DNA from: Lysobacteraceae bacterium
Lineage (GTDB): Bacteria > Pseudomonadota > Gammaproteobacteria > Xanthomonadales > Xanthomonadaceae
DNA: 64,000 bases
Assembly: GCA_003241895.1 (NCBI GenBank)
Contig: QBLY01000004.1
Location: 1 to 64,000 of the forward strand
Reading direction: 5' to 3'
Below the pieces are notes generated by a model that saw only the letters and a list, made by a program, of their open reading frames with translations, was not told the DNA's origin and searched no databases. Numbering within the stretch: the stretch's first letter is position 1; each line of letters starts with the position of its first letter. This document shows positions 39,675 through 50,347 of this stretch, one piece after another. Both the position numbers and the translations under genes were made by a program.

Positions 39675-41771
39675 TCAGGCGGCGAGGCCGTAGCTGCGCA
39701 GGAGGGCGTCGGGTTCGGGTTCGCGGCCGCGGAAGGCGATGAAGCTTTCCAGTGCCGGGCGAGAGCCGCCGACAGCGAGGATTTCCTTGCGGTAGCGGGC
39801 ACCGGTGGCGGCGTCGAACACGCCGGCTTCCTCGAAGGCCGCGAACGCGTCGGCGCTGAGCACTTCGGCCCACAGGTAGCTGTAGTAGCCGGCCGCATAG
39901 CCGCCCGAAAAGATGTGCGTGAACGCGTGCGGGCCGCGGTGCCAGGCCGGCGGCGGCAGCACGGCCACCTCGTTGCGCACTTCGTTGATGACGTCGAGCA
40001 CGCAGGCACCTGCGGCCGGGTCGTACTCCAGGTGCAGGCGGAAATCGAACAGCGCGAACTCCAGCTGCCGCACCAGGAACAGGCCCGCATGGAAATGCCG
40101 CGCCTGCAGCATCTTCGCGTACAGGTCGTCGGGCAGGCGCTCGCCGGTCTGGTAGTGGCGCGCGAACAGGTCCAGCGCCTCGCGCTGCCAGGCGAAGTTT
40201 TCCATGAACTGGCTGGGCAGCTCCACCGCGTCCCACTCCACGCCGCTGATGCCGCCGACGCTGGGCCAATCCACTTCGGTCAGCAGGTGGTGGATGCCGT
40301 GGCCGAACTCGTGGAAGAGCGTGATCACATCGTCGTGGGTAAGCAGGGCCGGCTTGCCATCCATGGCCGGCGGTCGCTCCTGCGCGTCCTGCGCCCGCGA
40401 CACTTGGCCTTCCCTGGCCGGCGGTGCGAAGTTGCAGGTCAGGTAGGCCACCGGCTTGAACAGCGCATCGCCGTCGTTCATGCGCGACCGGCACACGTCC
40501 ATCCAGGCGCCGCCGCGCTTGCCCGAGCGCGCGTAATGGTCCAGGTACACGCCGGCGCGCACCGTGCCGTCCTGGTCCACTACGTCGAAGAAGTGCACGT
40601 CCGGATGCCAGGTGTCCACGCCGTGGCGCTCCACCAGCCGCACGCCGAAAACCCGTTCGGCCACGGTGAACAGGCCCTGCATCACCGCCGGCAGCGGGAA
40701 GTAGGGCTTGAGGTCTTCCTCGCTGAAGGCGAAGCGCTGCTCGCGCAGCTTCTCCGACGCGTAGGCCACGTCCCAGGGCTGCAGGTCGGCGATGCCCAGT
40801 TCGGTACCGGCAAATACCTTGAGCCCGTCCAGCTCACGGCGCGCAACGGGCTTGGCCTTGGCCGCCAGTTCGCGCAGGAAGCGCAGCACGCGCTCGGGCG
40901 TGCCGGCCATCTTGTCGGCCAGCGACAGGTGCGCGTTGGAGTCGAAGCCCAGCAGGTTGGCCGCTTCGTGGCGCAGGGCCAGGATGGTTTCGATGCGCGC
41001 GCTGTTGTCGTGCGTGCCGGCCTGCGGGCCCTGGTCGGAGGCGCGGGTGTTGTAGGCGGTGTAGAGCTGTTCGCGCAGCGCGCGGTTGTCGGCAAACGTC
41101 AGGATGGCCTGCACCACCGGGCCCTTGAGCGTGGCCAAGTGGCCTTCGAGGTTTTTCTCCTGCGCCATGGTGCGCAGCATCGCGCGCGCCGAGTCGGGCA
41201 GGCCCGCCAGTTCGTCTTCGGCGACGGGGCGGGTCCAGGCGTCGGTGGCGTCCAGAACGGCTTCCTCGAACTCGGTTTCGACCTTGCTGAGCTGGTTCTG
41301 GATGTCCTTGAAGCGCGAGCGTGCCGGCTCTTCCAGCGCCACGCCCGACAGGCGGAAGCCGCGCAGGCTGTCTTCCACCACGGTGCGGCGGGCCAGGTCC
41401 ATGGCGCCGAAGCCGGGCGCCTCACGCAGGGCCTTCACCGCTTCGTACAGCGCGCGGTTCTGGCCCAGTTCGGTGCCGTGCTCGGTGAGTTTTTCCAGCG
41501 CCTGAGAATAGGCCTCGCGCAGCTCGGGCGAATCCTTCACCCCGTGCAGGTGCGACACCGGCGCGAAGGTGCGGCCAAGGCGCTCTTCCCAGCGCTCCAG
41601 CGGCGCCATCAGGGTGGCGAAATCACGCGCCGACGGGTCGGCGGTGAGGCGGTCGACTTCCCTGCGGAAGCCCGCCAGCACCTCGTCGATGGCCGGGTTC
41701 ACATGGTCAGGCGCGATGGCGGAAAAGGCGGGCAGTTCGCCCGGGGCGAGCAGGGGGTTTTGAGTGTCCAT
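39675..41771 (-). CDS. prlC: Oligopeptidase A (M3 metallopeptidase)
   Basis: 698 residues (E. coli PrlC 680). A cytoplasmic zinc oligopeptidase degrading short peptides, including cleaved signal peptides. Zinc site HEFGH at residues 487-491 (TLFHEFGHGIHHLLTEV), plus GVEWDAVELPSQFMENFAW and HIFSGGYAAGYYSYLWAEVL near the C-terminus. Start at 41771 (MDTQNPLL) is preferred to the in-frame ATG 12 codons upstream because it matches the family N-terminus. It ends 7 bases before a type A palindrome. Confidence 0.95.
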   Translation of the reverse strand: MDTQNPLLAPGELPAFSAIAPDHVNPAIDEVLAGFRREVDRLTADPSARDFATLMAPLERWEERLGRTFAPVSHLHGVKDSPELREAYSQALEKLTEHGTELGQNRALYEAVKALREAPGFGAMDLARRTVVEDSLRGFRLSGVALEEPARSRFKDIQNQLSKVETEFEEAVLDATDAWTRPVAEDELAGLPDSARAMLRTMAQEKNLEGHLATLKGPVVQAILTFADNRALREQLYTAYNTRASDQGPQAGTHDNSARIETILALRHEAANLLGFDSNAHLSLADKMAGTPERVLRFLRELAAKAKPVARRELDGLKVFAGTELGIADLQPWDVAYASEKLREQRFAFSEEDLKPYFPLPAVMQGLFTVAERVFGVRLVERHGVDTWHPDVHFFDVVDQDGTVRAGVYLDHYARSGKRGGAWMDVCRSRMNDGDALFKPVAYLTCNFAPPAREGQVSRAQDAQERPPAMDGKPALLTHDDVITLFHEFGHGIHHLLTEVDWPSVGGISGVEWDAVELPSQFMENFAWQREALDLFARHYQTGERLPDDLYAKMLQARHFHAGLFLVRQLEFALFDFRLHLEYDPAAGACVLDVINEVRNEVAVLPPPAWHRGPHAFTHIFSGGYAAGYYSYLWAEVLSADAFAAFEEAGVFDAATGARYRKEILAVGGSRPALESFIAFRGREPEPDALLRSYGLAA

Positions 41772-41819
41772 GTCAATCCAGATGGCGCTTGGCGGCCGTG
41801 GAATCAACCGCCAGGGGGG

Positions 41820-43238
41820 TCAGCGCGTGAAGAATTTCACCACGAAATCAGCCAGTTTCCCGAACGGCGGGTCGAAAACCGACATGCCGTTCAGGCGCGA
41901 CTGGTACAGCACCGGCATCAGCTTGCTGAAGGCCAGGAAGCCGTCGTGCCCGTGGTACTGGCCCATGCCGCTGGGGCCGATGCCACCGACCGGCAGCTCG
42001 TGCTGGCCGAACTGGATCAGGCAGTCGTTCACGCACACGCCGCCGGCCACCACGGTGTCCAGGGTGCGGCGCAGGCGCTTGCGGTCGCGGTCGAAGGGAT
42101 AGAAGGCCAGCGGGCGGTCACGGCCGTTGATGTAGGCCATGGCCTCGTCGTGGCTGTCGTAGCTTTTCACCGGCAGCAGCGGGCCGAAGATTTCCTCCTG
42201 CATCACCTTGGCCTCGTCGGGCGGATCGAGCAGCACGGTGGGCGGGATCACTTCCACGCCCGGGGGCGGGGTTTCGCTGTCGGGTCGGTACTGCATCACG
42301 GTGACGCCGCGGTCGCGGGCGTCGTCGATCCAATCGCGCAGGCGGTTGGCCTGGCGGTGGTTCACTACCGCGGTGTAGTCGGGATTGGCGGCCAGGGACG
42401 GGTAGCGCTTGCGCACGCTGGCCAGGTAGGCGCGCACGAACTCGTCGCGCTGGGCGCGCGGCACCAGCACGTAGTCGGGCGCCACGCAGGTCTGGCCGGC
42501 ATTGAAGCACTTGCCGGCGGCGATGCGCTCGGCAGCGTGCTCAATCGGGTAGCCCGGCGCGATCAGGGCCGGCGACTTGCCGCCCAGCTCCAGCGTCAGC
42601 GGCACCAGGTTGGGCGCCGCCGCAGCCATGACGGCGCGGCCGACCACGGTGGAACCGGTGAACACCAGGTGGTCGAAGGGCAGCGACGAGAATGCCGCGC
42701 CCACCGCCGCGTCGCCCTGCACCACCGACACGCGCTCGGCCGGGAACACCTCGCCGATCAGCCGGGCCAGCAGCTGCGCCGTGCGCGGGGTGTGCTCGGA
42801 CGGCTTGATCAAGGCGTGGTTGCCGGCGGCGATGGCGTCGGCCAGCGGGATCAGCGCCAGCTGGATGGGGTAGTTCCAGGGCGCCACGATGCCGATCACG
42901 CCCAGCGGCAGTGGCCGCATCTCGGCCCGGGCCGGCAGGAACGCCAGGTTCACGCCGCGGTGGCGCGGGCGCATCCAGGCCTTCAGGTTGCTTCGCAGGT
43001 ACTTGATCTCGTCCAGCGTGGTCATGATGTCCGCGGCCAGGGTCTCGTGGCGCGACCGGCGGCCGAAGTCGGCTGAAACAGCCTTGACCAGTTCGGCCCG
43101 GTGCTTGCGCACCGCCTGGCCCAACCGATCCAGGTCGGCCATGCGCTGGGCGTAATCAGGCACCTGGCGGCGGTGCGCGGCCCGGACCTGGTCCAGGAGC
43201 GGGTGGAGGTCGATCTCGTCGTGCGCGGCAGTGTCCAT
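41820..43238 (-). CDS. Coniferyl-aldehyde-dehydrogenase-like ALDH
   Basis: 472 residues. ALDH motifs: APWNYPIQLALIPLADAIAA, ALIKPSEHTP, HLVFTGSTVVG, Glu in LTLELGGKSPALIAP, catalytic Cys251 in CFNAGQTCVAPDYVLV, EEIFGPLLPV and LPVGGIGPSGMGQYHG. The short length and the PSGMGQYHG/GFLAFSK ending fit the CalB (coniferyl aldehyde)/class 3 subgroup, which also handles fatty aldehydes. The C-terminus FFTR with preceding hydrophobics could touch the membrane. Divergent from the carbonic-anhydrase-like gene with 58 bases between. Confidence 0.88.
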   Translation of the reverse strand: MDTAAHDEIDLHPLLDQVRAAHRRQVPDYAQRMADLDRLGQAVRKHRAELVKAVSADFGRRSRHETLAADIMTTLDEIKYLRSNLKAWMRPRHRGVNLAFLPARAEMRPLPLGVIGIVAPWNYPIQLALIPLADAIAAGNHALIKPSEHTPRTAQLLARLIGEVFPAERVSVVQGDAAVGAAFSSLPFDHLVFTGSTVVGRAVMAAAAPNLVPLTLELGGKSPALIAPGYPIEHAAERIAAGKCFNAGQTCVAPDYVLVPRAQRDEFVRAYLASVRKRYPSLAANPDYTAVVNHRQANRLRDWIDDARDRGVTVMQYRPDSETPPPGVEVIPPTVLLDPPDEAKVMQEEIFGPLLPVKSYDSHDEAMAYINGRDRPLAFYPFDRDRKRLRRTLDTVVAGGVCVNDCLIQFGQHELPVGGIGPSGMGQYHGHDGFLAFSKLMPVLYQSRLNGMSVFDPPFGKLADFVVKFFTR

Positions 43239-43296
43239 ATCCCCAGTGTAAACCCAGCCTGTCCGGACGGTGCGAAGGGGTGGTTAGAATGCCGGC

Positions 43297-43830
43297 ATGA
43301 ACCTCCGACCCTTCCGGGGCATCGTCCCCACCCTGGGCGCCCGCGCCTACGTCGACCCCGCTGCCTGCGTGATCGGCGACGTCCACCTGGGCGAGGACAG
43401 CTCGATCTGGCCCGGCTGCGTGGTGCGCGGCGACGTCAACCACATCCGCATCGGTGCCCGCACCAACATCCAGGACGGCACCATCGTCCACGTCACCCAC
43501 GACGGGCCCTACACCCAGCCCGACGGCTGGCCCACACTGATCGGCGACGACGTCACCATCGGCCACGGCGCCATCATCCACGCCTGCACCATCGGCAACG
43601 CCTGCCTGATCGGCATGGGCGCCACCGTGCTGGACGGCGCGGTGATCCAGCAGAACGGCTTCGTCGGCGCCGGCGCCTTGGTGCCGCCGGGCAAGACCGT
43701 CTTGAGCGGCGAACTGTGGCTGGGCAACCCCGCCAAACCCGTCCGCCACCTGTCCGACAAAGAGATCGAACAGCTCTACTACAGCGCCAAACACTACGTC
43801 CGCCTGAAAGACGAATACCTTACCCCCTGA
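43297..43830 (+). CDS. yrdA: Gamma-carbonic-anhydrase-like protein (YrdA family)
   Basis: 177 residues of left-handed beta-helix hexapeptide repeats (for example SIWPGCVVRGDVNHIRIGART, VTIGHGAIIHACTIGN). The three metal-binding His appear to be those in VHVTHD and GHGAIIHAC. YrdA-type proteins are trimeric and bind metal; carbonic anhydrase activity is often weak or untested. A C-terminal alpha-helix (SDKEIEQLYYSAKHYVRLKDEY) closes the trimer. A truncated GGGGTCAG repeat starts 6 bases after the stop. Confidence 0.92.
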   Translation: MNLRPFRGIVPTLGARAYVDPAACVIGDVHLGEDSSIWPGCVVRGDVNHIRIGARTNIQDGTIVHVTHDGPYTQPDGWPTLIGDDVTIGHGAIIHACTIGNACLIGMGATVLDGAVIQQNGFVGAGALVPPGKTVLSGELWLGNPAKPVRHLSDKEIEQLYYSAKHYVRLKDEYLTP

Positions 43831-43836
43831 ACCAGG

Positions 43837-43863
43837 AATGGGGTCAGGTTCACTTCCGACCCC
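43837..43863. repeat. GGGGTCAG element, type B, internally deleted
   Basis: The left arm AATGGGGTCAGGTTCACTTC is intact as in the 12557 copy, but most of the right arm is missing, leaving only GACCCC. The remnant can pair only 6 bp (GGGGTC/GACCCC) around a 12-base loop. It lies 6 bases after the yrdA stop. Confidence 0.75.
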
Positions 43864-43892
43864 TGGCAAGCAGGGGCATCACCCACCAAAGA

Positions 43893-43918
43893 AAAGGCCC
43901 GCCGAAGCGGGCCTTTCC
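43893..43918. terminator. Bidirectional terminator between yrdA and the secreted-protein gene
   Basis: A 10-bp perfect stem AAAGGCCCGC / GCGGGCCTTT with CGAA loop (TTCG on the other strand), T-rich on both sides, between two convergent genes. Confidence 0.85.
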
Positions 43919-43940
43919 TGTTTGCGTGCCGCGGCGTGGA

Positions 43941-45821
43941 TCAGTTGGTGCCGGGGCGGACCATCACGTGGTTGCTGACCGTGCCCGAGTTCGGGTTGAC
44001 GATCTGGTACAGGCCCTGGATCTGCTTGTTCGGGCCCGACACGGTGACGTTGAGCGTGGCGCGCGGCGCGGCGGTGAAGCCGGTCAGCACCGTTTTCAGG
44101 TCAACCACAAGGGTCTTGCCTGCGGCAACGCTGCCGGTGAGGTTGGCCGTGGAGATGACGTTGCCGGTTTCACCCAGCACTTCAATCACGTACTCGCGCG
44201 CCACCGAACCGGTGTTGGTCAGCACCATGCGGCTCAGGTAGCCGGCCGGCACCTGCGCCAGCGGGGCCTGAAGCTCGGCGCCGTTGCGGGTGATGGCACC
44301 CAGGGCCAGCGGGCCGCGGGGCGTGACGGCGTAAACCGCCGCAGCCGCCGACACCGGGGCCAGGGCCACGGTGTAGTTGCTGGCGCGGATCGGGTCACCA
44401 CCGGCGTCGAAGCACAGGTAGTGGTTGAGCTTGGGGGCGGCGCCGATCACGAACGTCGCCTGGGTGGCGTCGAAGGTGTTGGCAGACTGGATGTTGACGG
44501 CGCAGTTGGCATTCGGGCTGAAGAACACGTCGCCCGCGGCATCGAAGTCACCGGCGAAGTTGAGCGCGGTGTTCGCACCCATCAGGTCGGTCAGCTCGAT
44601 GGCCAGGCCGTCCAGCGTGATCGGCTGGGTGTCGCCCAACACGGCCTGCACGGTGCCGTAGCTGAACTGGCCAAGCTGCGCCCGGTTGACGTTGAAGGTC
44701 GGCGAACCGAGCACGAACTCGCTGTAGGCCGGATCGTTGGACTCAACGTCGGCCACGGCGCTGCCCTGGGCGTTCACTTCCAGCGCATAGCTGGGGTTGA
44801 AGCGCAGGTAGGCACCGGACGTGGCGGCCACGCGACCGGTCGCACCGCCGGCCTGGGCCTGCGACGGGAAGTCGTACAGGCCGTAGCTGCAGTCCACCGG
44901 GGCCTTGCTCGTCACCGTGCGGGTGCCGTTGACGGTGAAGCCGTCAGTGGCGACCACCGGGGTGGCGCCGGCCGTGATCGAGAAGAAGATCGCGTCCGAG
45001 CCCAGGCCGTTGACGGCGCCGATGGTGTTGGACGCGTTGCCGGTGAAGTCGATTACCGAGGCCGTGGTGAACTGGGCGCCCGGGCAATTCAGGCGCGCGT
45101 AGCGCACTTCACCCGGGGAGAAGGCGTAGCCGATGTCGGTGTTGATGCTGAGGCGGTTGCTGGGGTTGGCCAGCAGGCGAGCGGGCGGCACGATCAGCTC
45201 TTCGGCCACCGGTACCGGGGTGTTGCTGCCCGGGATGGTGAGCGTCACGCCGAGGCTGCCAACGCCGTCGAGGTCAAAGGTGAACGGACCGCAGGCCAGG
45301 CCCGGCGCAAGGATGTTGGTGCCCGTAACGGCCATGACCATCGGTGTGTTCGGCGGCACGGCGAAGGTATCGGTGTAGTCAGCCGACGAACCGGAGTCCC
45401 AGACGTGGTTGTCGCAGACGCTGGCCGGATTGAACGCGGTGGTGTGGAAGGAGACGAATATACCAGAGCCGCAGGTGCCGTTGGCGACCGTCGCGGTCAT
45501 CGAGCCGCTGCTGTCGGTCACGAACGGGATCGTCCGGAACTGGTAGTTGTCGCCCAGGTTGAACGGGGCGCAAACGGCGCCAGGAACGCCGCCGCGGAAG
45601 ATGCGACCGGTGTTGGTGACTCCCTCGCTGCCGTCGAAGAAGCCGACGCCGCCAAGGATGTCCATGGTGAAGCTGCCGCTGCGATGCAGGGAGTCGGCTG
45701 CGGGGAGCTTGGTGGAGGCACCGGGCTTGGCATAGCCGCCGACGTCATCGACCGCCTGCGCAAAAACCATGGAGGTTGCCGATGCAAAGAGCATCGCGAC
45801 AAGGAGTGAGGTTCTGTTCAA
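43941..45821 (-). CDS. Secreted protein of unknown function (TTG start)
   Basis: 626 residues. No family recognised. The start is TTG at 45821 with a good TGGGGA 8 bases upstream and no in-frame ATG before it. Signal peptide about residues 1-22 (LLVAMLFASATSMVFAQA). The mature protein is rich in Thr, Val, Ala, Gly and Asn with alternating hydrophobics, consistent with beta-sandwich surface domains, and has a few Cys, possibly paired. The C-terminal 100 residues (LSRMVLTNTGSVAREYVIEV, then IQGLYQIVNPNSGTVSNHVM) look like a separate beta domain ending RPGTN. This resembles surface-layer or cell-envelope proteins in layout only. A 246-base leader with inverted repeats precedes it. Confidence 0.75.
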   Translation of the reverse strand: MNRTSLLVAMLFASATSMVFAQAVDDVGGYAKPGASTKLPAADSLHRSGSFTMDILGGVGFFDGSEGVTNTGRIFRGGVPGAVCAPFNLGDNYQFRTIPFVTDSSGSMTATVANGTCGSGIFVSFHTTAFNPASVCDNHVWDSGSSADYTDTFAVPPNTPMVMAVTGTNILAPGLACGPFTFDLDGVGSLGVTLTIPGSNTPVPVAEELIVPPARLLANPSNRLSINTDIGYAFSPGEVRYARLNCPGAQFTTASVIDFTGNASNTIGAVNGLGSDAIFFSITAGATPVVATDGFTVNGTRTVTSKAPVDCSYGLYDFPSQAQAGGATGRVAATSGAYLRFNPSYALEVNAQGSAVADVESNDPAYSEFVLGSPTFNVNRAQLGQFSYGTVQAVLGDTQPITLDGLAIELTDLMGANTALNFAGDFDAAGDVFFSPNANCAVNIQSANTFDATQATFVIGAAPKLNHYLCFDAGGDPIRASNYTVALAPVSAAAAVYAVTPRGPLALGAITRNGAELQAPLAQVPAGYLSRMVLTNTGSVAREYVIEVLGETGNVISTANLTGSVAAGKTLVVDLKTVLTGFTAAPRATLNVTVSGPNKQIQGLYQIVNPNSGTVSNHVMVRPGTN

Positions 45822-46067
45822 CGGTATGTCCCCAGGAGTTTGGTTAGGTGGTGTCGGGTTGCTGGTGCCGCGTTTGCCTGCAGGGCGCCTGACGCCCCGG
45901 CGAAACGATTCATTTTCCTCGAACGCACTGCCGCCCGGCCGCCAAACGGCCGAGCCATGGCTCTTTGGATGCCCAAGGTGCCGGTATGGAATAGAAACGC
46001 GAACTGGCGGCGAACCCGGACATCCCGGGTGGTCCGGGTCCTGGAAAGGGTTCGGACGGCGGTTCGT
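45822..46067 (-). other. Untranslated leader with inverted repeats
   Basis: 246 bases between aroE (stop 46068) and the secreted-protein start, both genes on the minus strand. It contains several short GC-rich inverted repeats (around 45929-45952 GCCCGGCCGCC...GGCCGAGCC, and 46014-46040 with three CCCGG-type blocks) and one TGGGGA ribosome site. No open frame of convincing composition. I looked for a cyclic-di-GMP (GEMM) riboswitch core and did not find one; the region could still be a structured regulatory leader. Confidence 0.4.
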
Positions 46068-46907
46068 TCAGTCAGCGGTCTGCAGGGCGTCGGCCCGGGC
46101 CGCCAGCTCGGCGTACACCGCGTCGGTGGCGGGGCGCCTGCCGTGCCAGAGCGCGAAGCTTTCGGCGGCCTGCTCCACCAGCATGCCCAGGCCGTCGATG
46201 CGGTGGACACAGCCGGCGGCACCGGCCCAGGCCAGGAAGGAGATGGCGGCTTCGCCATAGCTCAGGTCCACGGCCAGGCTGCGGGGCGCGGCCAGGGAGA
46301 ACGGCAGCGACAGGCCGTCGCCGCGTCCGGCCGACGTGGCGTTCACGATCAGCTCGAACCCGCCCAGCGACGGCAGGTCGGCCAGGTAGCGGGTGTGCAC
46401 ACGGCCCGGTTCGCCCAGGGCGTCGGACAGCGCGTCGGCTTTCTCCGGGCTGCGGTTGACGATCCAAAGCGAGTCCACCCCCGCGTCCAGCAGCGAAGGC
46501 GCCACGCCCCGGGCCGCGCCGCCGGCGCCCAGCAGCAGCACGCGCCGGCCGCGCAGGTCCAGGCGATGGCGCTCGGTGAGGTCATGCACCAGGCCCAGGC
46601 CGTCGGTGTTGTCGCCGTGCCAGGCGGCGCCGGCGCGCACGATCGTATTCACCGCGCCGGCCCGCCGGGCACGGTCGCTGAGCTGGCTGCACAGCGCCAC
46701 CACGCGCTCCTTGTGCGGCAGGGTGATGTTGGCGCCCGCGCCGCCAACGGCGCCGAAGGCATGGATGGCGGCGGCGAAGTCCTCGGGCGCGGCTTCAATG
46801 GCCACGTACGACAGATCCACGCCTTCCTGGCGCGCGAACGCGGCGTGGATGCGCGGCGACAGCGAGTGCGCCACCGGGTGCCCGAACACGGCGTACTTCG
46901 CGGTCAT
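46068..46907 (-). CDS. aroE: Shikimate dehydrogenase
   Basis: 279 residues. It reduces 3-dehydroshikimate to shikimate with NADPH in aromatic biosynthesis, upstream of chorismate. Motifs: [19 protein letters not shown], catalytic Lys in [21 protein letters not shown], and the Rossmann turn [12 protein letters not shown] with NRSPEKA for NADP. Starts one base after the hemB stop: a hemB-aroE operon. It feeds the substrate pool used by xanB2 elsewhere in this window. Confidence 0.95.
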   Translation of the reverse strand: MTAKYAVFGHPVAHSLSPRIHAAFARQEGVDLSYVAIEAAPEDFAAAIHAFGAVGGAGANITLPHKERVVALCSQLSDRARRAGAVNTIVRAGAAWHGDNTDGLGLVHDLTERHRLDLRGRRVLLLGAGGAARGVAPSLLDAGVDSLWIVNRSPEKADALSDALGEPGRVHTRYLADLPSLGGFELIVNATSAGRGDGLSLPFSLAAPRSLAVDLSYGEAAISFLAWAGAAGCVHRIDGLGMLVEQAAESFALWHGRRPATDAVYAELAARADALQTAD

Positions 46908-46908
46908 G

Positions 46909-50306
<3,398 letters not shown>

Positions 50307-50347
50307 TACACTCGGGCGGCCCCGGGGAAGGGGGCGAACGAGAGCCC

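Noticed and set aside
45822-46067. Cyclic-di-GMP riboswitch in the secreted-protein leader
   Set aside because: The GEMM core with its conserved GCAAA and tetraloop-receptor features was not found; only generic inverted repeats are present.
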